DNA from: Bacillota bacterium
Lineage (GTDB): Bacteria; Bacillota; Sulfobacillia; RBS10-35; JAJYVM01
Reading direction: 5' to 3'
Assembly (NCBI GenBank): GCA_021792015.1
Contig: JAJYVM010000301.1
Coordinates: 1 to 5,200, forward strand
Length of the DNA stretch: 5,200 nucleotides
Within the stretch, counting starts at the first letter, position 1. Each line of letters begins with the position of its first letter. A program made the position numbers and the translations under genes. Under the pieces are notes generated by a model. That model was given only the letters and a program-made list of their open reading frames with translations, did no database searches and had not been told where the DNA came from. Shown here piece by piece: positions 1 through 4,379 of the stretch.

Positions 1-3000
1 CGAGCGGCGGCAACGGCCAGGGGGGCGCCATTTACAACGCCGGCACCCTGAAGGTCACGGGCACGACCTTCGCGTGCGACATCGTCCGCGGCGGCTCCGG
101 CGGCATCGGCGGGACCGGATACGGTGGCGGCTGGGGCGGCATCGGCGGGATCGGCGGCTCGGGGGGCAACGGGGGCAAGGGTGGGGACTGGGTCTTCCCG
201 AACGGCGTCAAATGCAAGAACGCCAGCAAGGGTGGCGGCGGCGGCGGCACGGGCGGCACGGGCGGGATGAGCGGCAAGAGCGGCAATGGCAGCTTTGCCG
301 GCGCCGGCGGCGCGGGCGGCGCCGCAGAAGGCGCGGCGATCTTCGACGCCGGCACGCTCACCGCGGGCGATGTCACCTTCGCCGGCAACCTCGGCAACGG
401 CGGCAACGGCGGCAGCGGCGGCAACGGCGGCAACGCGGCGATGGGGCCGGTGAGCAACGGCGGCGGCGGGGCTGCGGGAGGCTGCACCAAGTATATCTCG
501 CCGGCGTTTCCCAAGGGCCAGGTCTACCCACCCTGCGGCACGCCCGGCAAGGGCGGGAAGCCGGGATACGGCAAGCAGTACGGGCTCGGGCGACCCGGCG
601 AGGACGGCGGTCCGGGCGGAGCGGCGGCGGGCGGCGCCATCTACGCGACGGCAAGTTCCACCGCGTCGCTCAGCGCCGTGACGTACGGCGCCAACAACGG
701 CGCAGCCCAGAACCAGGCCAACCTCGTGACCGGTGGCCAGGGCGGCCTCGGCGGCGCCGGCGGCTACAGCAAGTGCGCGCTCCTGGCCAGCGGCGGGGCG
801 GGTTGCTTCATCACGTACGGTGGCGGTCCCATCCTGACCGGCAAGCAGCAGCCGAGCGGCAACGACGGCACGAACGGCCCGGGCGCCGGCGCCGACCTCT
901 TCACGGCCGGGGCCAATGACTCGCAGTTGCAGATCGTGACCGACTCCCTGCCCGGCGGCAGCGTCGGCGGCGGCTACTGGGGCTGGGTCCAGGCCACGGG
1001 CGGGACGACGCCCTACGCCTGGTCGGTGCAGGGCTCCCTGCCACCCGGGCTCAGCCTCGGGACCACCTACGGCAACCTCTCCGGCACGATCCAGCAGGCC
1101 GGGACCTACCTCTTCACCGTGCAGGTTCAGGACAGCTCGACCCCGGCCCTGACGGCGACGCAGGCGCTCTCGATCACGATCCCGGCCCAGGCGGTGTACC
1201 AGTCGGGCTCGACGGTGGCCGGCTCCAGCAACGCGGCCAGCACGAGCCCGAACGGCAGCGCCACAGCGGGCGGCGCCGGCACGCCCACCAGCGACGTGAC
1301 GGCCACGGCCAGCAACGGCGCGGGTCAGGTCGCCGTCACCGACTACAACGCCAACCCCGGGAGCGGCGTGTCCTTCCAGAGCACCGGCCAGTACTTCGAT
1401 GTGGCCCTGTCCTCAGGCAACACGTTCCAAAGCGTCACCATCCAGAAGTGCGGCGTCACGGCCGGCGACACGGTCATGTGGTCCCCGGACGGCGTGAGCT
1501 GGCGGGCCGTGGACCCGCAGAGCTACAGCAACGGCTGCATCACGCTCGGCCCGCTGACCAACACCTCCTCCCCCACGCTGGCGCAGCTGAACGGCACGCC
1601 GTTCGCCGTCGCGGCCACCCCGTCGCCCCTCGCGGCGGGCGACACCCTGACCTTCTCGTTCACGCCGCTCGCCGCCGCCGGGTCGCTCGCGCCCGGCGAC
1701 ACCATCACGGGTGCCGTGTACGCCCGGACGGCGGGCGGCGACCCCGTCACCGGCGCCACGGTCTACATCTCCGCCAGCGCAGGGGCGGATGCCGCCGCCG
1801 AGGGGACGGCCCTCACGGCCACGCCCGCGCCGTTCACCACGGACGCAGGCGGCCAGGTGGCCATCGTCTACACGGCGGGGCAGGCGGCGAGCGGAACCGA
1901 CGCCATCACCGCCGCCAGCGAGCCGGGCGCGACCCCGGCCATGAGCGCCACGACGACCTACAGCTACGCGGCGCCGACCAGCCCGCCCGCGGCCGTCACC
2001 CTGCTCGCCGACCCGTCCCAGGCCGCACCGGGCGCGCCCGTGACCATCTCCGGCGCTGTCCATGACGGCGCGGGCGATCCCGTCGCCGGCGCCGTGGTCG
2101 ACCTATCGACGACCGCGGGCAGCCTCGACGCCCTGTCGGTGCCGACCGCCGCCGATGGCAGCTACAGCACCACCCTGACCATGCCGCCCGCCGGCGGCGC
2201 CACCCTGGCCGCATCCGTGGAGGGCGCCTCGCCCTCGCTCACGGCCATGGCCATCGTCACCCCGCCGGGCATCACCGTCACCGGCACCGCGACGGGCGCC
2301 ACCACGGCCGGCGGCACGGGGGCGACCGCCCCGACGACCGCCCGAGGCACGGGCGGATCCGGATCCATCACGGTCTCCGAGTACAGCGGCGACCCCGGCG
2401 GCCCGCCGACCTTCACGGCGGCCGGCGCCTACTTCGACGTCGCGCTCGCGCCGGGAAGCACCTACTCCACGCTCACCATCACCCAGTGCGGCGTCGCCGC
2501 CGGCCAGCAGCTGTACTGGTGGAACGGCTCCGCCTGGGCTCCCGCCTCGGTCCGGTCCGCGACCGGCGGCTGCGCCACGGCCACGGTAACCGCAGCCAGC
2601 TCGCCGAGTCTGGCGGACCTGACGGGCACGCCCTTCGCCGTCGGTGGGGCGGCCACGGTGACGACGACGATCAGCGGCAGCTCCTCCGCCACCACGGCCC
2701 CCGCGGCCGCGACGGCGGCCAGCGTCGGCACGAGCGGCGGCAAGCTCGCCACCGCCGACGGCGACTTCACGCTCACCCTGGCGGCGGGCGAGCTGGCCGC
2801 CGGCCAGACCCTCGCCGCGACGGACACGGCGACCGCCCCGGCGGCCCTTCCGGCGGGGATGGCCGCGGTGGGCCCCTTCGTGACCCTGAGCGGCGGCCCC
2901 CTGGCCCACCCCGCCGCCGCCACCTTCCGCTACGAAGCCGGCTTCACGGAGCCCGACCGGATCAGCGTCTATGCGCTCGGCGGCGCGGGCTGGACCTTCC

Positions 3001-3614
3001 TGCCCACCGCCCGCGCGGACGGCGCGGTCTCCGCCTTCCTGCCGGGCCCGGGCACGTACGTCGCGCTCGCCGCCACCACCGACCTGAACGACGTTCCGTC
3101 CGGCTTCTGGGCCGCCTCCGCCATCGACCAGGCCCTGGCCGCGGGCATCGCCAGCGGCTTCCCGGACGGCAGCTTCCTTCCCGGAGCGCCCGTGACGCGG
3201 GCCCAGCTCGCCAAGATGCTGGTGCTGGCCCTTGGCCTGGCGCCCCAGATCCAGTCGGCGTCCCGTTTCGCCGACGTCGCCGCCGGCGCGTGGTATGACC
3301 CGTACGTCGGCGCGGCGGCGCAGGCCGGCATCGTCGTGGGCGTGACGCCCACACGCTTTGCGCCCGATCTCCCCGTGACGCGCGAGGAGATGGCCGTCAT
3401 GGTGGCGCGCGCCTTCCGGCTGACGGGAGGCCGCACGGCGCCGTTCACCGACAGCGCCGCCATCGACGCCTGGGCCGGGGCCGGCGTGCGGGCAACGGTC
3501 GCCGCCGGATACATGGGCGGCTTCCCGGATGGCTCCTTCCAGCCGCTCGCCGCGGCGACCCGCGCGCAGACCGCGAAGGTGCTGGCGGCGGCGATCGCCA
3601 CCCTCGCCCCTTAG
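1..3614 (+). CDS. Large SLH-anchored, glycine-rich multidomain surface protein (5' end missing)
   Basis: The frame is open from the first complete codon at 3 to TAG at 3612-3614, giving 1,203 residues, so the start lies upstream. An ATG at 267 falls inside the glycine-rich array and is not a credible start. Residue n begins at base 3n. Domains in order are: glycine-rich units with beta-helix-like motifs (1-~310), a He_PIG-like Ig domain (~316-393), cysteine-pair module copy 1 (~420-537), two invasin/Big_1-like Ig folds (~540-658 and ~663-755), cysteine-pair module copy 2 (~757-882), a ZU5-like beta domain (~910-1025) and three SLH repeats (~1027-1203). The SLH repeats place it outside the cell, bound to secondary cell-wall polymer. 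A role in adhesion, cell-surface structure or matrix is inferred. All ten cysteines (25, 71, 161, 178, 258, 268, 483, 512, 829, 857) fall as two per unit or module, which suggests local disulfides. The signal peptide would be upstream and is not visible. Confidence 0.9.
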   Translation, partial: SGGNGQGGAIYNAGTLKVTGTTFACDIVRGGSGGIGGTGYGGGWGGIGGIGGSGGNGGKGGDWVFPNGVKCKNASKGGGGGGTGGTGGMSGKSGNGSFAGAGGAGGAAEGAAIFDAGTLTAGDVTFAGNLGNGGNGGSGGNGGNAAMGPVSNGGGGAAGGCTKYISPAFPKGQVYPPCGTPGKGGKPGYGKQYGLGRPGEDGGPGGAAAGGAIYATASSTASLSAVTYGANNGAAQNQANLVTGGQGGLGGAGGYSKCALLASGGAGCFITYGGGPILTGKQQPSGNDGTNGPGAGADLFTAGANDSQLQIVTDSLPGGSVGGGYWGWVQATGGTTPYAWSVQGSLPPGLSLGTTYGNLSGTIQQAGTYLFTVQVQDSSTPALTATQALSITIPAQAVYQSGSTVAGSSNAASTSPNGSATAGGAGTPTSDVTATASNGAGQVAVTDYNANPGSGVSFQSTGQYFDVALSSGNTFQSVTIQKCGVTAGDTVMWSPDGVSWRAVDPQSYSNGCITLGPLTNTSSPTLAQLNGTPFAVAATPSPLAAGDTLTFSFTPLAAAGSLAPGDTITGAVYARTAGGDPVTGATVYISASAGADAAAEGTALTATPAPFTTDAGGQVAIVYTAGQAASGTDAITAASEPGATPAMSATTTYSYAAPTSPPAAVTLLADPSQAAPGAPVTISGAVHDGAGDPVAGAVVDLSTTAGSLDALSVPTAADGSYSTTLTMPPAGGATLAASVEGASPSLTAMAIVTPPGITVTGTATGATTAGGTGATAPTTARGTGGSGSITVSEYSGDPGGPPTFTAAGAYFDVALAPGSTYSTLTITQCGVAAGQQLYWWNGSAWAPASVRSATGGCATATVTAASSPSLADLTGTPFAVGGAATVTTTISGSSSATTAPAAATAASVGTSGGKLATADGDFTLTLAAGELAAGQTLAATDTATAPAALPAGMAAVGPFVTLSGGPLAHPAAATFRYEAGFTEPDRISVYALGGAGWTFLPTARADGAVSAFLPGPGTYVALAATTDLNDVPSGFWAASAIDQALAAGIASGFPDGSFLPGAPVTRAQLAKMLVLALGLAPQIQSASRFADVAAGAWYDPYVGAAAQAGIVVGVTPTRFAPDLPVTREEMAVMVARAFRLTGGRTAPFTDSAAIDAWAGAGVRATVAAGYMGGFPDGSFQPLAAATRAQTAKVLAAAIATLAP
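3..930 (+). repeat. Three ~100-residue glycine-rich, beta-helix-like protein repeats
   Basis: A strand motif recurs at residues ~8-26 (GGAIYNAGTL...TTFACD), ~110-130 (GAAIFDAGTL...VTFAGN) and ~210-230 (GGAIYATASS...VTYGAN). The motif's Ile codons begin at 30, 339 and 639, so the period is 103 and then 100 codons. The GGAI-like and FxxN-like ends recall the short repeats of polymorphic-membrane-protein and other parallel beta-helix passengers. Between strands lie GGX tracts (mostly GGN, GGS, GGT and GGI) and one less glycine-rich insert per unit: around residues 65-76, 160-185 and 255-272. A weak fourth unit may start near residue 298 (GADLFTAG). The GGX tracts resemble those of mycobacterial PE-PGRS proteins, but nothing here indicates homology to them. 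Confidence 0.75.
390..434 (+). repeat. Nine-base tandem repeat encoding Gly-Gly-Asn/Ser
   Basis: Five consecutive 9-base units of the form GGC-GGC-AAC run in frame: CTC GGC AAC, then GGC GGC AAC, GGC GGC AGC, GGC GGC AAC and GGC GGC AAC. They encode LGNGGNGGSGGNGGN. Near-identical tandem units of this kind can change in number by slippage without shifting frame, so the tract could vary in length between strains. Length variation is inferred and cannot be seen in one sequence. Confidence 0.8.
948..1181 (+). other. He_PIG-like (putative Ig) domain within the surface protein
   Basis: Residues ~316-393 have the usual order of this Ig-like fold: a polar first strand (LPGGSVGGGYWGWVQATGG), then TTPYAWSVQGSLPPGLSL, a G-x-L-S-G-T-I turn, and a closing GTYLFTVQVQDSS-type strand ending in ALSITI. 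The combination of TPYAW, LPPGLSL, LSGTI and FTVQVQDS is characteristic of He_PIG domains. These are found in secreted bacterial proteins as spacers or carbohydrate- or protein-contacting modules. Here the domain sits directly between the glycine-rich array and the first cysteine-pair module, so it probably acts as a rigid stalk element. Confidence 0.8.
1260..1613 (+). repeat. Cysteine-pair surface module, copy 1
   Basis: Residues ~420-537 form the first of two related modules. After a Thr/Ser/Gly-rich lead-in comes a conserved core: YFDVAL (x)n FQSVTIQKCGV, then a Trp-containing stretch (VMWSPDGVSW), NGCITL, and SSPTLAQLNGTPFAVA. The two cysteines, 483 and 512, are 29 residues apart and may form a disulfide. 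From memory, this YFDV...CG...W...GC...SPSL.LTGTPFAV pattern recurs in Firmicutes surface proteins, but I cannot attach a family name or ligand to it. Confidence 0.75.
1620..2265 (+). other. Two invasin/Big_1-like Ig domains within the surface protein
   Basis: The first domain (~540-658) shows GDTITGAVYARTAGGDPVTG, ATVYISASAG, then TTDAGGQVAIVYTA and GTDAITA. The second (~663-755) shows AAVTLLADPSQAAPGAPVTI, GAVHDGAGDPVAGAVVDLST and AADGSYSTTLTM. The G-x-P-V-x-G-x-x-V turn followed by a D-x-x-G strand is the usual pattern of Big_1/invasin-type bacterial Ig folds, which build extended stalks on surface proteins. The two lie between the cysteine-pair modules. No cysteine occurs in either. Confidence 0.7.
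2271..2648 (+). repeat. Cysteine-pair surface module, copy 2
   Basis: Residues ~757-882 repeat the module at 1260-1613: YFDVAL, TYSTLTITQCGV, a Trp-rich segment (LYWWNGSAW), GGCATATV, and SSPSLADLTGTPFAVG. Cysteines 829 and 857 are 28 residues apart, one fewer than in copy 1. Side by side the cores keep YFDVAL, CGV, a Trp position, GC, SSP(T/S)LA and GTPFAV, while the Thr/Gly-rich lead-ins have diverged. This looks like an old internal duplication and not recent DNA-level copying. Confidence 0.75.
2730..3075 (+). other. ZU5-like beta domain before the anchor
   Basis: Residues ~910-1025 show a pattern often seen in bacterial surface proteins just before SLH repeats. It runs GGKLATADGDFTLTLAAGEL, AGQTLAATDTATAPAALPAG, a G-P-F-V-x-L-S-G-G-P-L segment, ATFRY, then DRISVYALGGAGWTFLPTA and PGTYVAL. 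The order of a beta sandwich with 'TLTLAAGEL' followed by 'VGPFVTLSGGPL' fits ZU5-like domains. The assignment is by recalled pattern only. The domain contains no cysteine and leads straight into the first SLH repeat. Confidence 0.55.
3081..3611 (+). repeat. Three C-terminal SLH (S-layer homology) repeats
   Basis: The repeats cover residues ~1027-1082, ~1084-1141 and ~1145-1203, ending at the stop codon. Each has the SLH order of F/V-x-D-V followed by a W, an A-rich helix, a G-F-P-D-G-S-F-x-P type turn, and the T-R-x-x/T-R-E-E helix. Copies 1 and 3 have SGFPDGSFLPGAPVTRAQLA and GGFPDGSFQPLAAATRAQTA. Copy 2 has the divergent turn VGVTPTRFAPDLPVTREEMA. The TRAE-like motifs read TRAQ, TREE and TRAQ. 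Triple SLH domains bind pyruvylated secondary cell-wall polymer, so a csaB-type pyruvyl transferase would be expected elsewhere in the genome. Confidence 0.95.
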
Positions 3615-3654
3615 CGGCAAACGGCCGCCAAGCCGCAACGGGAACAGCTTGTCA

Positions 3655-3680
3655 GGGGCCCTGCCGCACGGCAGGGCCCC
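3655..3680 (+). terminator. GC-rich hairpin after the surface-protein gene
   Basis: The left arm 3655-3665 (GGGGCCCTGCC) pairs perfectly with 3670-3680 (GGCAGGGCCCC), giving 11 pairs around a GCAC loop. It starts 40 bases after the stop codon, where a terminator is expected. No T tract follows (GCACGAGCGC), so it is not a textbook intrinsic terminator. It could stop transcription in a high-GC genome that relies less on U tracts, or protect the mRNA 3' end. Confidence 0.6.
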
Positions 3681-3741
3681 GCACGAGCGCGCCCGCCTTG
3701 GCGATCCACGTAACCTCCGGTCGAACAAACCCCTGCGGCAC

Positions 3742-3800
3742 AAGGAGGAGAAGCCATCGCGGCACGAAATTGGTGGACGAGCGCCCCGCAGGGGCGGTAA
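3742..3800 (+). promoter_or_regulatory. hu leader: strong Shine-Dalgarno, possible leader peptide, hairpin
   Basis: A very strong Shine-Dalgarno sequence, AAGGAGGAG, lies at 3742-3750 with no ATG, GTG or TTG at a usable distance. The base triplet at the right spacing (7 bases after AGGAGG) is ATC at 3756. From there 14 codons run to TAA at 3798-3800, reading (I/M)AARNWWTSAPQGR with tandem Trp codons. At its end a 6-pair hairpin forms between 3782-3787 (CGCCCC) and 3791-3796 (GGGGCG), with loop GCA. The stop codon abuts the ribosome-binding site of hu. ATC starts are rare, so translation is uncertain. The site might instead act as a ribosome standby or leader control element. Confidence 0.35.
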
Positions 3801-3810
3801 AGGAGATGAT
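3799..3810 (+). promoter_or_regulatory. Ribosome-binding site deciding the hu start
   Basis: AAAGGAGATGAT differs by one base from AAAGGAGGTGAT, the full complement of the 16S rRNA tail in Firmicutes. The core AGGAGA (3801-3806) is 8 bases from TTG at 3815 but only 2 bases from ATG at 3809, and it overlaps ATG at 3806. The spacing therefore favours TTG 3815 as the start, even though two ATG codons precede it in frame. Confidence 0.75.
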
Positions 3811-3814
3811 GGCG

Positions 3815-4090
3815 TTGAACAAGGGTGACCTGACCCGAGTCGTGGCCGACGAGACCGGCTTCACGCGCCGCGACGCCGGCGAGGCGATCGACGCGATCTT
3901 CACGGTGATCGCGGACGCCCTCGCCAAGGGCGAGAAGGTTTCGCTGGTGGGCTTTGGCGGCTTCGAGGTGCGGCAGCGCGCCCCGCGCATGGGTCGCAAC
4001 CCGCAGACCGGCAAGGCCGTCCGCATCAAGGCCAGGAAGGCGCCGGCGTTCCGGCCCGGCAAGCCGCTGCGGCAGGCCGTGAACGGCTGA
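3815..4090 (+). CDS. hup: HU-family DNA-binding nucleoid protein
   Basis: HU is a small dimeric protein that bends and compacts DNA and assists replication, repair and site-specific recombination. From TTG 3815 the product is 91 residues, the usual HU length, beginning MNKGDLTRVVADETGF, which matches the canonical HU N-terminus. The helical half is followed by GFGGFEVRQRAPRMGRNPQT at 46-65, the HU/IHF signature. Pro63 lies at the tip of the DNA-inserting arm in R-N-P-Q-T-G. The C-terminal part reads PAFRPGKPLRQAVNG. A longer frame from TTG 3698 lacks a ribosome-binding site and would add 39 residues not found in HU, so I reject it. The gene sits alone between two strong hairpins, suggesting its own transcript. 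Nothing distinguishes HU from a close IHF-like paralogue except its housekeeping-like length and signature. Confidence 0.95.
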   Translation: MNKGDLTRVVADETGFTRRDAGEAIDAIFTVIADALAKGEKVSLVGFGGFEVRQRAPRMGRNPQTGKAVRIKARKAPAFRPGKPLRQAVNG

Positions 4091-4101
4091 GCCGGTGATG
4101 T

Positions 4102-4140
4102 CGTGAGGGGCGGCGCCTTTGCGCCGCCCCCTGATTCACG
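4102..4140 (+). terminator. GC-rich hairpin after hu
   Basis: GGGGCGGCGC (4107-4116) pairs perfectly with GCGCCGCCCC (4121-4130) around a CTTT loop, 16 bases after the hu stop. An outer CGTGA (4102-4106) can also pair with TCACG (4136-4140) across a five-base bulge, CTGAT. There is no T tract. Position and stability suggest a transcription terminator or mRNA 3' stabiliser that separates hu from the small ORF and recombinase downstream. Confidence 0.65.
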
Positions 4141-4170
4141 CGGACAGGCGGCTCCCGCATAGCCATCGGC

Positions 4171-4377
4171 ATGGCCAAGACGACAGCCGCCTACCTGGCC
4201 CAGGCGCAACCCCTGGCCGGCGCCGTGCTGGCGCAATGCCAGCAGGTCGGGCGCGCCGAGCTCACCCGCCTGCACGAGGTCATCGCGCCCCTGGCCGGCT
4301 GGCCCGTGCCGGCCGTCGCCGAGCACGCCGCCGCCCTGGCCGACCTGCTCGAGCGCATGGCGCGCCTGGCCGGTTGA
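4171..4377 (+). CDS. Small alpha-helical protein of unknown function, coupled to the recombinase
   Basis: This 68-residue product is not recognised. It is Ala- and Leu-rich, with two predicted helices (about residues 4-40 and 48-67) separated by GWPVP, suggesting an antiparallel helical hairpin. The second helix (VAEHAAALADLLERMARL) is amphipathic with a leucine periodicity, and one cysteine is present at 23. There is no signal peptide or membrane segment. Only about four codons end in A or T, matching the codon bias of the neighbouring genes and supporting real coding. ATG 4171 is the only usual start codon after the in-frame stop at 4132. No clear Shine-Dalgarno sequence precedes it. Its TGA ends two bases before the recombinase ATG, which implies translational coupling. 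A role as recombinase partner, directionality factor or regulator is inferred from position alone. Confidence 0.6.
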   Translation: MAKTTAAYLAQAQPLAGAVLAQCQQVGRAELTRLHEVIAPLAGWPVPAVAEHAAALADLLERMARLAG

Positions 4378-4379
4378 GC

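Noticed and set aside
390..434. Possible CRISPR-like or regulatory direct repeats
   Set aside because: The 9-base units are in frame inside a coding region, have no spacers, and are explained by Gly-Gly-Asn protein repeats.
32..514. Proline-rich reverse-strand ORF
   Set aside because: It is the antisense shadow of GGC/GGN glycine codons in the surface-protein array. It has no start context or domain.
74..919. Arginine-rich + strand ORF in another frame
   Set aside because: It is a frame-shifted reading of the glycine-rich repeats. CGG/CGC runs arise from GGC runs.
1..930. PE-PGRS protein of a mycobacterium
   Set aside because: No PE domain is visible, and the same protein ends in triple SLH repeats, which do not fit mycobacteria. 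The similarity is compositional.
3698..3730. Possible sigma-70-type promoter for hu with TTGGCG as -35
   Set aside because: No acceptable -10 hexamer lies 16-18 bases downstream, so I cannot support a promoter call.
2103..3743. Long 546-codon reverse-strand ORF
   Set aside because: Very GC-rich coding DNA lacks stops on the opposite strand. The translation is low-complexity Arg/Gly/Ala, while the + strand carries clear Ig-like, ZU5-like and SLH domains.
3698..3814. 39-residue N-terminal extension of HU from TTG 3698
   Set aside because: It has no ribosome-binding site, does not resemble HU, and crosses the strong ribosome-binding site that fits TTG 3815.
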